Below are positions 34,145 through 48,216 of a stretch of 64,000 nucleotides of DNA, in pieces. Location of the stretch: NCBI GenBank assembly GCA_036927565.1, contig JAYESD010000003.1, positions 83,311,311 through 83,375,310 on the forward strand. Reading direction: 5' to 3'. The notes under the pieces were generated by a model, which was not told the DNA's origin, ran no database searches, and saw only the letters and a program-made list of their open reading frames with translations. Position 1 is the stretch's first letter; every line of letters starts with the position of its first letter. The stretch comes from Tuctoria greenei (taxonomy: Eukaryota > Streptophyta > Magnoliopsida > Poales > Poaceae). The position numbers were made by a program, and so were the translations under genes.

Positions 34145-35511
34145 TGGTTGTTATATACCATGTTCACCCATCAATATAACTTAATTACGTGAAGGAAATA
34201 TCATTTCTTGCACACATCACCTTTCTATTTAACCAATTTCCACTTGTACTTGGAGAAATTGGTGCATGCAGATATGTTACACAGAATTGAAGTGAAACAA
34301 AGGTATGGATCCTATAAAATATCATCCCAACCAATCAAGTGCTAACATGTGGCAACTCTATTGATCAAATGGCCTACAAACAAAAGTATCCGACGCCATC
34401 CAACGGTGTAGCACCCATATCAAGGGATGGGACCCACCTGGAAGTCAGCTAGAGAAAACACAGACCGTTTGGAGGATTTACCAGGTTGACCGACCCCCCT
34501 TGTCGGCCGACCTGGTCTTTCCTCCAAACTCGATCAACTTCCACGTGTTGGCTCCTCCCGACTTGAAGAATTCAGTGGTGACTGATTTACACGCTTTTGG
34601 TGGTAGGAACCGACCCTTTCTCTACCTATAAATAGGACCCCTCACCCCTCACTTCAACACACACCACTTGAGCATCATTCTATTGTATACACTAGTTCTC
34701 TTAGTCCTTAGTGGAGTTAGGCTATAGAGAGGAGAGCCTCTAGTCCCAAGTCTAAGTTGGCAAAGGTATGGCTCATGTATCTTTTCTTATATTTGTGACT
34801 TTATGCATAATAAAAATATTATCTTTAGTCTTCTTTTATTCATATACTTGCATGAAGCGTTTCTTGTTTGCTGGTGGATTACATGCATGTGGTAGGAGTA
34901 GTTTTTATGATTATGCCATATAACTCTTAATCTATCATCATAAACACTACCAACCCCCACTATAGTCTAATTAGTTATGATATGATCATGTTAATATGAA
35001 TAACTTATGCTATGTCCCAACATTAGTTCAACGATGTTTAGGTTAGTCATTGCCTTAAGATGCATTATTCTTAAGGTATTTACTTAATATGCTAGCACGG
35101 TGCTAGGGTAGTTAAGTAACGTTGGATGTCACATCGACCCACGGACTGAAGAGGTCAGCGGTAGGTGGTGACAGCCCTATCTGTCCTTTGTAATCCTCCA
35201 TGTTCGGCTATGCCACAGGCTCTTGGCGGGAGTCGTCCTAGTATTGTTCGGGGTAAACCCGTGCCTGATATGTTGAACAACTTAGCATAAGTATTCACCT
35301 TTGCCATGCTCATTAGTATCTAACCTAGGCTATGTATATGTATATTAGAAGCATCGCAGGAGCAACTCCCCAATTCTTAGTCCAACCTCCATTAGGACCC
35401 ATCTATACTTTAGAATAGGTTGCTTAGGTGTGTGTCACACTACCCATATATTATCAACTTACCACTGTCTTGATATATGATTAGTATCCCATAGCTCGAT
35501 CATAAGAGTAG
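34145..35511 (+). repeat. LTR-like segment of element H, right end cut by alpha LTR
   Basis: Probable 3' LTR of H, starting near TGGTTGTTATATACC after the polypurine tract. It contains a clear TATA box (CTATAAATAG, 34626-34635) about 480 bp in. Truncated at 35511 by the insertion of the alpha element (TGTGACACCC at 35512). Duplicated at 40658-42024. No palindromic motif is present in this LTR. Exact start is uncertain. Confidence 0.55.
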
Positions 35512-37424
35512 TGTGACACCCGGTTCGGAAAATGAACCAAGTGCAGTATATGTGTGCCCAGGATGTTTAACACACATACAAGAGTGATTCACAAATGATA
35601 ACAGATAATTACCACGGCGCAAATTATTAAATATGTACCTTTATTACAATATTCAAATATTCGTCAAATTACAACTCTAATGATAATTAATGATAATACT
35701 ACTGCAACGGAAATAATCTAATTAAACCACTAAGCAAACTAAGAAAAAAAGCATAAGGGTAGCGTGGCTCCAGGCAACATCACAAGCAACACGGCCTTGA
35801 ACTCCTCATTAACATCGTGATACTCCCAATCCTGACCTGCAACTGTTGGTGGGGAAATTGCAAGGGTAAGTACATGTCATACTCGGCAAGTGTGAAAAGT
35901 ATGACATGTTGCCTAAACAAAGGACGATGATAAAAAATGGCTATTTGCACAAAAGTACATTCAAAACATGTAAAAAGCATTATACTATGTCTATTAAGTA
36001 ATCACATCATATCCCACATAATTAGCATAATACAAAACCATAATTAATAATCCACCCATATACCGAATTATACCATCATCATAATCCATATTCATTTATC
36101 ATAGCGCAATCCATAACCATAACCATCCCAAATTTCGCTCTAATCATGGAAGTTGTCCAGGTGCTCATAACCGGGAGCACGACTATCATGATAGTTTTTA
36201 ACTTTCTGCAGAGGTTGTACCACTTTACCCACAAGATTGTGATTTAGTCACCCGTCGGCGACTAAAGGAAACCTCCATCATGCCAAAACACTACCATAGG
36301 TGTTTGGCCAAGAGATCACAAAATAGCCTTTACAAAGGGACTACTAGCATGTGCGAACCCACTGAGGTTTCAACGGTGGCGATGCCTCCAACTTAGCACG
36401 TCCTAAACCAAGGGCCCCCTCTTGTGTTGTTCGGATCACAGTGAGTCCCTCCACTCATACAAACCCAATCCGACTCCCCTTCCATGCTCTTCCAAATGGT
36501 TCGCGAAATACTAGCAATAACCAAATTAGTCAGCTATGCCGCACCCATACTTGGCCTCGTGGTGGCACTGTTGACCTGGCTTATTCTCGCATGAACCGGT
36601 CCTTATATCCAAGGCAAGCAAAACTACCATGACATCCAACCCAATCCACAAACCATGCTTGCTTAGATCTCCCAAGGCCCATATTACCATTTAGTCATAT
36701 TCATCAATTTACATGACTCATTAACTCATAATCAGGTCATGTGGTTGTTTTCCCATCCCACTTAATTAAAGCAAAGAAAAAAAAGATAAAAAGCCCTTCC
36801 CAACTCTCTACAATGTATCCCAAGCGACAAGGACGGTCAAACAAGTCTAGTGAACACCTATTAATGGGTTTCCCATCAGATTGACACAAGCATGTAGTTT
36901 TGCAAACAAACCATTTTAAAACCGGATCGACATGATCAAGGACACATGCCTTGCTCCTGAGCTTGGTTAGGATAAAAAACTTCAAAATTCTGGTACTGGA
37001 GGTCCTCGACAGCACCCTCTAGCGTACCTCCTTCTATTCCGAGCGACAAACATGCAAAACACATAATTCAATCAAATAATACTCATATAGTACTCAATAT
37101 GCTATGACATGCATGATTAATGAAATTGTGAGGTATAACTTTCTAATGAGTTGCTAATACTTTTTACTAACTAGTTACAAAGGTTTCTAAAAAGTTTGAA
37201 CAGGTTTGAAATTGATTCGAGTCAATTTGGAATTATTTCAGCACAATTCAGATTCAGAGGCCGGACTAGTCGGCTACTAGGGTCGGACTAGTCTGCCCTG
37301 TCCAGGAAAACAGCAACTAGGGTTTTCTGGACAGCGCAAATTTGGAATAAACTCACGTGGAAACTTGGATGTAGAGGGTGTACCGTGTGTTTAGAGGTCC
37401 AAGGGTTGAGAATTGAGGATGAAA
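35512..37424 (-). repeat. Partial alpha LTR of F, duplicated fragment
   Basis: Same as 42025-43937. It stops abruptly in mid-LTR at the duplication junction, where A LTR sequence begins with an AAC overlap. Motif pair at 37262-37290. Confidence 0.93.
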
Positions 37425-40400
37425 CTAGTCCGTTATGGTGCGGACTAGTCCGGTGTGTGCAGACTAGAAGATCAAAGGAAATCTGTAATTCTACTTCTAG
37501 GAATCTATGCAGCGGAAATCAATTGACAAGTCAAGTGTATTGAGACAATGAAACATTATATTGCAATAATCAAGGTTGATACAAAGATTCAATGTGAGTT
37601 GTTCAATACTATGCAAACCCTAGAATATGATGAATAGTAAACAAGAATATGCGAGACACAATATTTATCTAGAGGTTCAATCCCACACAAGGATCTACGT
37701 CCTCGTTGAGGAGTCCACGGAGGACCGGGTCTTCACTAACCCTTCCCTCGGGGGTAATCGCCACGGAGGCCGATTTTCACCACTAAGCTTGTTCAAAGGG
37801 GCTTTCTCACACATTGAGGGATGACCAAAGATTACAAGAACAAACTCCACCAAACACACTCAAAATATGTACAATAATCAATGAGAGTGTGCGAGAGATC
37901 AAACCCAAGAGCCCAAGATCGCATAGAACAAGTTTCGTCCTTTGTCCAATCCCTAATCCTCAAAGATTTGATCTTTTTTGGTTTAGAATGAATGGAGAGA
38001 TGTATTTTTGGGCTCCTGGGAGGTGTGATAATGCATGGAGTCGAGAGAGGGTGTTGTATGTCCGTACACCTCTATTTATATTAGGGTTTCCAAATGTTAC
38101 CGTTAGGGTTTGCGAAGTCTAGATTAGTCCGTGGTGGACACCGGACTAGTCCGGTGTGCGGTATGTGGAAAACCCTAAGTGTTGATGGATACCGGACTAG
38201 TTTGTTAACGTGCGGACTAGTCTGATTTTAGTCAGAGATATTTTGGACTAGTCTGGTGAATATCAAACTTGTCCGTTGTGGTAGAAAACTATTCAACTGA
38301 GGAGAAGTCCGCACTTGGAGGACTTATCCGAGTTTTAGTCAGAGGGTTATCGGACTTGTCCGGTGTGGAGAAAATTTGTTCAACTGTGGACAAGTCTGCA
38401 CTTGGAGAACTTGTACGATCTTAGTCAATGAGTTATCGGACTAGTCTGGAGGATATCAGACTTGTCCGGAGTGGTGCAGTTGTGAAGTACTGCGGACAAG
38501 TCCGTGTTGGAGGACTTGTCCGATTTTTGTGCAGTGAAATATCAGACTAGTCCGGTGGTTATCGGACTAGTCCGCTCTTCCTGTGATTTGTGCACTGAGT
38601 TTAATCATTCGTTTATTTGAGCTCTTGGGGTATGTTTCTCGAACACGCACCATACAAAATAATTCTAATATTTTCAGCTTTTGAGCTCTTTCCCTTTGGA
38701 TCCTCATTCTCCTTTCTTTTTGTGCTTTCTTCCTAATTGCTTCAAAACCTGCGCTCATCTCAACAATTTTGCTTGGATCTCATTTGTTTGTCATTAATCA
38801 ACCAAAACCCACAAGGGATGCCTAGATGAACTTTCAATTACCTGAGCCAAGGAATAACAGGATCATACTCAACACATGTTGGGTACATGTCACTCCTTTA
38901 TGGCTAAAGGTTATCCTTACCTTAGCCAAGGAATGACAGATCACACCCAATGCATTAGGGGTACAAGTTATTCCTTTATGGCAAGCAGGTATGATACACC
39001 TTAGCCAGAGAATGACGGAACACACTCAATACATGTTGAGTACACGTCATGCCTTTGTGAGAAAGGTTATCACTACCTTAGCCAAGGAATAACAACGTAC
39101 ATCCATCCTATGGAAACCTTGAAGTGTGGATGAGCGACATCGACATCACTCTCCTCGACCACACTGTGGAACCCATGGAAGGCAACCCAACATCGACACT
39201 CAACCCCTCCAATGTGAAAGCCATGTTACAACAAGGTTAGGCCAACCTCATGGCCTACATCCGTTGTTAGAGTTTCAACCCCTATTGCGGACCTTTAACA
39301 AGAACAAGCTTGGGGGAGGACCCCCACTTGAGGTAACTTGTATCACACCCCTTGCATATTTTATTTCAATTCATCCATCATCCACCTTGCATATAAAAAA
39401 CATAAAAAAAGTGCAGAGGATTTGCTTTCAAAATAAAATAAAAGATGTTCGGTAAGAATGATTTGCAATTCACATTGATGAAATGATGAATAGTTGCTCT
39501 GTTTTAATTTTCCTAAGTCCCTAGTTTACAACTTACTACTCTCCAACATATTGCTCTCATTGGATAAAATTGCTTTAGCCTCGATTTGGAAATTGTGGGT
39601 AGCAAAACTTAATCCATTCTAAGTTGTTGTGAGATATGATACAGTGATAGGGCTGCTATTCCTAGTTTGAAAGTGACTTAGATTTCCAGAGAAATTCTAA
39701 AAACATTTAAGTTACCCTCATTTGATTGGAAATACCTACCAAAGTCATATGATACATCACATTGATATACCTTATGCATATGCTATTTGTCTTCACATTG
39801 AGCTTTGTCAAACTAGTATAGATCTATGTGAGATTTCATTCATTACTTTTTGAATTCAAGACTTCACCTGCACATGCTATACTTCTACACTAGAAGTAAG
39901 CAAAATTCCACCATTCCACAATAAAAAGAGAAACTCCATATCATTCATGCTTAGTACTCTCTTCAAAAATTTGTTGCATAAAAAGGGAGTAGAAGACATG
40001 GGTACAAGAAAAAAAAGAAAAAAATGTATGCTTACATCATAAGAATGAGAAAAAAAAAGAAAGAAAGAAAAGTAGTCATGTTTCATCCCTGCAAAATAAG
40101 AGAGTCCACTCAAAAAGGAGTCATCTCAATTATCCACATCCACTCCATTCCATCACACATGCACAAGTCTTGTTCAAATTGTTTTGAATTGATTTCTCCT
40201 AAGGCTTGCTCTTTTGACTTAGCAATATTATGAGTTGCAAATATGCCTACTACATTCCCTACCAAGCTCCACATACAAGCCTTATTTAGTGGTAGGCAAA
40301 ATGCCTTGGTGAGGAAATATTTCCTCTACACACAAAGGAGAGATCGAGAGAATAAAATTATGGTACTTATAATCTAAATTGAACTCTCCGGAATTTGAGT

Positions 40401-43400
40401 GGAACTTGATTTCTAGGGTATGTGTGCTCAATTTGTTGTTCAATCTTTGAACCACCCATGAATAGGAGAAGGCAAAAGCCCCACAATAACTTGAGATGGG
40501 TGAAGTACCATGCCAATTTTTGCAATAATAGGTAGATTATTTTGTTGTGCACATGGTACTTTTTAAAAGTAGAACATTGTAGCAACTCCTGATCATCAAA
40601 CTAATGTCTTGACTTTGCTTGGGACGAGCAAATGATAAGCTTGTGGGAGTTTTTTTATGGTTGTTATATACCATGTTCACCCATCAATATAACTTAATTA
40701 CGTGAAGGAAATATCATTTCTTGCACACATCACCTTTCTATTTAACCAATTTCCACTTGTACTTGGAGAAATTGGTGCATGCAGATATTTTACACAGAAT
40801 TGAAGTGAAACAAAGGTATGGATCCTATAAAATATCATCCCAACCAACCAAGTGCTAACATGTGGCAACTCTATTGATCAAATGGCCTACAAACAAAAGT
40901 ATCCGACGCCATCCAACGGTGTAGCACCCATATCAAGGGATGGGACCCACCTGGAAGTCAGCTAGAGAAAACACAGACCGTTTGGAGGATTTACCAGGTT
41001 GACCGACCCCCCTTGTCGGCCGACCTGGTCTTTCCTCCAAACTCGATCAACTTCCACGTGTTGGCTCCTCCCGACTTGAAGAATTCAGTGGTGACTGATT
41101 TACACGCTTTTGGTGGTAGGAACCGACCCTTTCTCTACCTATAAATAGGACCCCTCACCCCTCACTTCAACACACACCACTTGAGCATCATTCTATTGTA
41201 TACACTAGTTCTCTTAGTCCTTAGTGGAGTTAGGCTATAGAGAGGAGATCCTCTAGTCCCAAGTCTAAGTTGGCAAAGGTATGGCTCATGTATCTTTTCT
41301 TATATTTGTGACTTTATGCATAATAAAAATATTATCTTTAGTCTTCTTTTATTCATATACTTGCATGAAGCGTTTCTGGTTTGCTGGTGGATTACATGCA
41401 TGTGGTAGGAGTAGTTTTTATGATTATGCCATATAACTCTTAATCTATCATCATAAACACTACCAACCCCCACTATAGTCTAATTAGTTATGATATGATC
41501 ATGTTAATATGAATAACTTATGCTATGTCCCAACATTAGTTCAACGATGTTTAGGTTAGTCATTGCCTTAAGATGCATTATTCTTAAGGTATTTACTTAA
41601 TATGCTAGCACGGTGCTAGGGTAGTTAAGTAACGTTGGATGTCACATCGACCCACGGACTGAAGAGGTCAGCGGTAGGTGGTGATAGCCCTATCTGTCCT
41701 TTGTAATCCTCCATGTTCGGCTATGCCACAGGCTCTTGGCGGGAGTCGTCCTAGTATTGTTGGGGGTAAACCCGTGCCTGATATGTTGAACAACTTAGCA
41801 TAAGTATTCACCTTTGCCATGCTCATTAGTATCTAACCTAGGATATGTATATGTATATTAGAAGCATCGCAGGAGCAACTCCCCAATTCTTAGTCCAACC
41901 TCCATTAGGACCCATCTATACTTTAGAATAGGTTGCTTAGGTGTGTGTCACACTACCCATATATTATCAACTTACCACTGTCTTGATATATTATTAGTAT
42001 CCCATAGCTCGATCATAAGAGTAGTGTGACACCCGGTTCGGAAAATGAACCAAGTGCAGTATATGTGTGCCCAGGATGTTTAACACACATACAAGAGTGA
42101 TTCACAAATGATAACAGATAATTACCACGGCGCAAATTATTAAATATGTACCTTTATTACAATATTCAAATATTCGTCAAATTACAACACTAATGATAAT
42201 TAATGATAATACTACTGCAACGGAAATAATCTAATTAAACCACTAAGCAAACTAAGAAAAAAAGCATAAGGGTAGCGTGGCTCCAGGCAACATCACAAGC
42301 AACACGGCCTAGAACTCCTCATTAACATCGTGATACTCCCAATCCTGACCTGCAACTGTTGGTGGGGAAATTGCAAGGGTAAGTACATGTCATACTCGGC
42401 AAGTGTGAAAAGTATGACATGTTGCCTAAACAAAGGACGATGATAAACAATGGCTATTTGCACAAAAGTACATTCAAAACATGTAAAAAGCATTATACTA
42501 TGTCTATTAAGTAATCACATCATATCCCACATAATTAGCATAATACAAAACCATAATTAATAATCCACCCATATACCGAATTATACCATCATCATAATCC
42601 ATATTCATTTATCATAGCGCAATCCATAACCATAACCATCCCAAATTTCGCTCTAATCATGGAAGTTGTCCAGGTGCTCATAACCGGGAGCACGACTATC
42701 ATGATAGTTTTTAACTTTCTGCAGAGGTTGTACCACTTTACCCACAAGATTGTGATTTAGTCACCCGTCGGCGACTAAAGGAAACCTCCATCATGCCAAA
42801 ACACTACCATAGGTGTTTGGCCAAGAGATCACAAAATAGCCTTTACAAAGGGACTACTAGCATGTGCGAACCCACTGAGGTTTCAACGGTGGCGACGCCT
42901 CCAACTTAGCACGTCCTAAACCAAGGGCCCCCTCTTGTGTTGTTCGGATCACAGTGAGTCCCTCCACTCATACAAACCCAATCCGACTCCCCTTCCATGC
43001 TCTTCCAAATGGTTCGCGAAATACTAGCAATAACCAAATTAGTCAGCTATGCCGCACCCATACTTGGCCTCGTGGTGGCACTGTTGACCTGGCTTATTCT
43101 CGCATGAACCGGTCCTTATATCCAAGGGAAGCAAAACTACCATGACATCCAACCCAATCCACAAACCATGCTTGCTTAGATCTCCCAAGGCCCATATTAC
43201 CATTTAGTCATATTCATCAATTTACATGACTCATTAACTCATAATCAGGTCATGTGGTTGTTTTCCCATCCCACATAATTAAAGCAAAGCAAAAAAAGAT
43301 AAAAAGCCCTTCCCAACTCTCTACAATGTATCCCAAGCGACAAGGACAGTCAAACAAGTCTAGTGAACACCTATTAATGGGTTTCCCATCAGATTGACAC

Positions 43401-43937
43401 AAGCATGTAGTTTTGCAAACAAACCATTTTAAAACCGGATCGACATGATCAAGGACACATGCCTTGCTCCTGAGCTTGGTTAGGATAAAAAACTTCAAAA
43501 TTCTGGTACTGGAGGTCCTCGACGGCACCCTCTAGCGTACCTCCTTCTATTCCGAGCGACAAACATGCAAAACACATAATTCAATCAAATAATACTCATA
43601 TAGTACTCAATATGCTATGACATGCATGATTAATGAAATTGTGAGGTAGAACTTTCTAATGAGTTGCTAATACTTTTTACTAACTAGTTACAAAGGTTTC
43701 TAAAAAGTTTGAACAGGTTTGAAATTGATTCGAGTCAATTTGGAATTATTTCAGCACAATTCAGATTCAGAGGCCGGACTAGTCGGCTACTAGGGTCGGA
43801 CTAGTCCGCCCTGTCCAGGAAAACAGCAACTAGGGTTTTCTGGACAGCGCAAATTTGGAATAAACTCACGTGGAAACTTGGATGTAGAGGGTGTACCGTG
43901 TGTTTAGAGGTCCAAGGGTTGAGAATTGAGGATGAAA
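37425..43937. repeat. Tandem duplication, unit 2 (6513 bp)
   Basis: Second copy: A LTR fragment 37425-38836, H internal 38837-40657, H LTR 40658-42024 (TATA 41139-41148), alpha LTR start 42025-43937, after which the F LTR continues uninterrupted. Frames that recur in both units (for example 31100-31595 and 37627-38122) are duplicated by DNA copying, not conserved genes. Confidence 0.95.
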
Positions 43938-44044
43938 CTTGAATCTTGACGATCTAGGGTGGGTGATGAAGAGTTGATGGAGAGTTGAGGGTGAATTGGC
44001 GATGAAGAATGCAAAGTCGATGAAGATCCTGATCGGTTGATCCT

Positions 44045-47000
44045 TGTAAAATCCCAGCTTTTCCTTAATATGAAGGTCAGTTACCAGTTTGTTTTCAACC
44101 ATAGTAAAGATCAATTATAGTTGTACACATGAACTTGATATCATCAAGAATATTTCTTTCTCCCATACTTATAATTTTATTAACATAAGGTATAGACTTC
44201 ACCAATGACCCTGGGATAATTCAAGTGACCTTCCTGCAAATTTTGGATTTTATTGAATGGATTTATCTAGGGCAATAAATATATTCAAATTAATTTGAAT
44301 ATAGCACTGTACATTTAGGTCCTGTCAAAATATTCAAATCTGAGGCTATACATTTTTGCATGGCCTCATAATATTCCAAATAGCCTTCCTGCCATGTTTC
44401 AAGATTTGTGAATTCCATTTGCTATTTTATTTGAGACGCTTAACAAATTCGAGCCATATTTAAGTTCAAATTTTGAATTCGGTTCAAACTTATTCAAACA
44501 TAAAATTTGAACACACCATCTTGATCAGCATGACTTGCTTGACTTATCCACGAAGTTTCATAAATTTTGAAGCTTATTTGCTATTTAATTCAGTGACTCC
44601 ATTGAATATCATTCAAATTCAAACTTGAATTTGAATTCCAATTGAAACTTGTCCAAATCTGAAATCTTATTTCACAATCGGACTCTACACATTTGATTTG
44701 GATTCTCCACAAAGATATAGGAATTTTGGATCAAGTTTGGTGGGAGAATTCAGTGTACAGAGAAGATAAGCTTGAAGGGAGAGGTGGGACCCACTGGTCA
44801 GTGGGACAATTTCGCCCCTGTTCTTCCCATGGCGCCACCCACCGGCATGCAACTGCCACAGAGGTGCTTGCCTCCTTTCTTCGACTCTAGGTGCCTACAA
44901 CTCATCCCATGGCTCCTCCTTATCACCTCCTCAGCCCCCAAGTCGAACCTTTCCTCCTTGTTTCACCCCTGGCGCAAGAACTTCACTCCCGGCGAGTTCT
45001 TCCCTTCCCCCTCGAAATTCACCAAGGAGCAACGGTATGCTCCAGTTTCTTCGCCCTGGGTTACTCCCCAACCTCTTGCGCAGCTCCTTGATCATTCTCC
45101 TTCACAGTTTGAGGCTCCCCATCGACGGGCTTGAAGATTTTCGGGCCGTCGACGAACTCCTCTGTTTTGCCGCCTCTGCTGCTCCGTGGAACTGCAGCTA
45201 CGGCCTTTAGCAAGCTTTGATCCTTTAGGGAAAAAGGTTTGCAATAATTTCTAGTTCCTGCTCGCAAATTTTCAGCTCTTGTCATAGCTTGTAGCTCGAG
45301 TATTAGAAATTTCCCCTACGAACTTCATGTATGAACTGCGTCGGTGTCGGCCATAATTTGTTTTCCGCATTCGATCTTAGCTCCTGCCCGTGAGAAGTGT
45401 TGTTCTAGACTACCTGGCACACACCATCAAGGAAACCCCATTGATTTTCATCGATTGAACACGACGGAATAGGATTTTTCCTACCCGCCACAGTCGGACC
45501 CCCACGTCACCGTCGATCTTCAAATTGCGACCCATTTCAATCCATTTACTACATATGATGATCATCTCCATACTCCCAGGAAGCTCTCCGATCATTTACT
45601 GAGTGGTTTTAGCCCATGCAGAGGCGATTTTGTGTTCGCCGGATCCCTAGCTCCGCTCGCCACCGTCGAGACCATTTTTCCGGCCATCCATCGCCGTCGG
45701 GAGCCTCACCATCGTGTTACTCATCTGATTTTAGGTGGGGGGCGGCGAGGGTGGAGTGTCGCCATGCCCTGGAGCGGGCTGCGGCGAGGGGCCACCGTCA
45801 GGCGCTGCCCGAGCGCCGCTGACACAAGGTTGAAGACGACTCGGGGTGGGCCCCGGTCATCAGTCTAACCAGCGTGCGCCCGGATCTGGACGAGGATCCC
45901 GTGTGGCTACATCCCTTAACCCTGTGGCCCGGTGTTGCTTAATCCCGATTGGTGCATTTTAAAGCCATGGGCCCCCTTCGTTATTCAAATTTTCAAATTG
46001 GATTTTTATTCCAGAAATTGCTCCAACTTTAAAAATCCATATTTCCTAGCAGAATTGTCCAAAAATTCCCAAATAAACTTTGTTAGAACTATCATGAAGA
46101 ATACTTTCCATTGGTGCACTTGGATTTGTATGAAAGTCTATAGGAATTGCTCCATAATTCAAATAAGCAAAATTCTTATAGAATTAATTCCTACAGTTAT
46201 GATCTTTAGAAAATTACCAAATTTTTCCATAACCTTCATTTGAATATCCTTGAACTCCAGTAAAACTTTCTGGGTCATTATACTTCATTTACATGGTCTG
46301 ATGACCTGTGTATTCTCTATGCACATAAAAATAGCCAAATTCATTTAGAATTTGAACAGAAAATTGTCCAAACATCTAAATTCAATATCTCACAGTAGAA
46401 TGATTAGAAAATTGTGAAACAAATTTTCTTAGAACCAATTAGACCCCCTCTATATGATACAACCACTGGTAGACATGATATACCTCCAGAATTACAAGCA
46501 AAATTTAGACAATGTTTATACTTGTAGGAATTTTAGGGACAACAAACTTCCTTGATCATCTCCCGTTCTTTGCAAGAGTCTCCATTATAGTCCCTAGTAT
46601 CTAACATAAAAGTTCCAAAGCCATTTAAGATCATAATCTTATTTGATTCATAATATATTAGCTTGTGACCTTAAACTTATTATTTATTTTCAAAGTCATT
46701 CATATATAGTATATGCATAACGTGTAGTAACTGAAGTCGAGGAGCAGCCGGATGCTTTGAAAGTCCAGCTGCCGGAGACTAACATAGACTCGGACTCCCA
46801 TTCAGGCAAGCCCCGGTTCGCATTTAAGTTCCTTGCAGTGTCTCTACAGTTTTCATTCACCTTACGTCTTTAGATGTTTGTGCATTACGTTTAAGGTGTT
46901 TGACATCCACTTGCATGACCAAATAACCCATGGAGTGGTTAGAATAGCTCACAGACTCGTGTGGTAACTGCCATGCTTATATTCATAGGGATCCGGTAGA

Positions 47001-48216
47001 AGTCGAGTAGATGGAATCTACTCACGAGATAGGATTTTATCACCCGAGATGAATTGGATCAAGAGATGATTTATAAATAAGAAATGGAGACCGGTCAGAG
47101 ATGAATAGGAAGCGACAAGAGGTGGTCTTGGTCGCATAGCTCTGATCGTGTCGATTAAGGCCCGTGCCGTGTGCAGCCCTGCTGGACAAGCTTGAATTGT
47201 ACCGGCGACATATTGGAGAAATGGGCTCCAGTAAACTGACGTAGCTTGGTACTGGTTTGTCAAGGCATTTTGTTCCGTTTTATAGGCGTGGGTTGAGGGC
47301 AACATGGTGTAAATCATCTGGTGGGCAGGTCAGAGTACGCCCCATGTAGTGACCTCTTGCTCGTGACTGATCGACCGGTTCGACATTCGTGTGTTGGGTG
47401 AAAGGTGGCCATATACGACTACTACTGAAGTGTTATGTTGGTACTGCTGTATGTACTCACTGGCACTTCCAAAAGTGCGTATGTGTCGTGTTGTTCGGGT
47501 GTGTCCTGATTGCAATCATCGTCCCTCGCAGTAATAGAGTATTACTTGTTTACTGTGTCGTGACATAGTAAATACTTAAGAAGCCATAAGAATATGAGGT
47601 ATTGAATTATTTTTGTATTGCAACCTTTTAGGGCTTAGAGATAGCACAATTAAAAGTTTACAGTTTCCCTATACTTTACCTGTAATAGCATTATGTGCTT
47701 TGGGCATGTCATATCATCGGCAAAATGTTTCTTGTTTGATTGTGCAGTCTATGATGTGTCGTGCGTGAAGAATGTCATGTGCTAATTAAAACATGACTAT
47801 AAGGATCCACTTGTAGGTGAGTTTTTTATGCTATTCCTTACCTATATTTAGTATTCGCCCATGCATATGTCTAGTGAGACGTGTTAGTCTTGTTGATCCT
47901 TAAGCTCACGTTTGTAGTTAACAAGTTTTTGTTGATTATATGACTGGTGACGGGTTCAATGACGAGGTTGCACCCCTTCCAGGGTTTATAGCAGAGTGGG
48001 AACCCTGCACGCCGCCGTAAGTTGGGTGTTGCTAGTGCGAAGCATCCAGGGCATGGATGACTTTGCTTCTGCATAGCTAGTACCAAGAGTGTAGCTATGA
48101 TGTATAGTTTTATTTCCTTTTCACTTAGTATTGCAAAACATGCGATTTGTTTACAAATAAAGACTTGGTATCGTATTTTATTCTTGTTCCTTTCTGGTAT
48201 ACTGTTGGGTGTCACA
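44045..48216 (+). mobile_element. Solo LTR S (~4.2 kb), Tekay-like, plus strand
   Basis: Starts TGTAAAATCCCAGC and ends TGTTGGGTGTCACA, matching the terminal style of alpha LTRs (TGTAACACCC...GGGTGTCACA) but otherwise a different family. It holds a GC-rich part (44760-45930), AT-rich parts either side, AATAAAG near the end (48157-48163), and no primer site or coding domain after it. Short open frames inside (44772-45134, 45616-45868, 47871-48332) have no recognisable domain. ATCCT precedes it (44040-44044) and recurs at 48239-48243, 22 bp beyond the apparent end. No CGGACTAGTCCG arrays are present. Confidence 0.65.

Larger units (their letters stand above)
30898..37424. repeat. Tandem duplication, unit 1 (6527 bp)
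   Basis: Direct repeat of 37425-43937. Contains most of the 5' LTR of A, the target duplication ATTAC, the 79-bp repeat, the right internal part and LTR of H, and the first 1913 bp of the alpha LTR of F. Unit 2 differs by deletions of 1 (near 32165), 2 (near 33150) and 11 bases (near 33770) and by scattered substitutions. Confidence 0.95.

Noticed and set aside
31100..38122. Frames at 31100-31595 conserved at 37627-38122 as a gene family
   Set aside because: They are identical because the DNA block is tandemly duplicated, and they lie antisense within a copia LTR.
44772..45868. GC-rich open frames as a host gene or captured gene
   Set aside because: Overlapping frames on both strands, no domain, no splice structure; all inside solo LTR S, where GC-rich leader-like sequence is expected.
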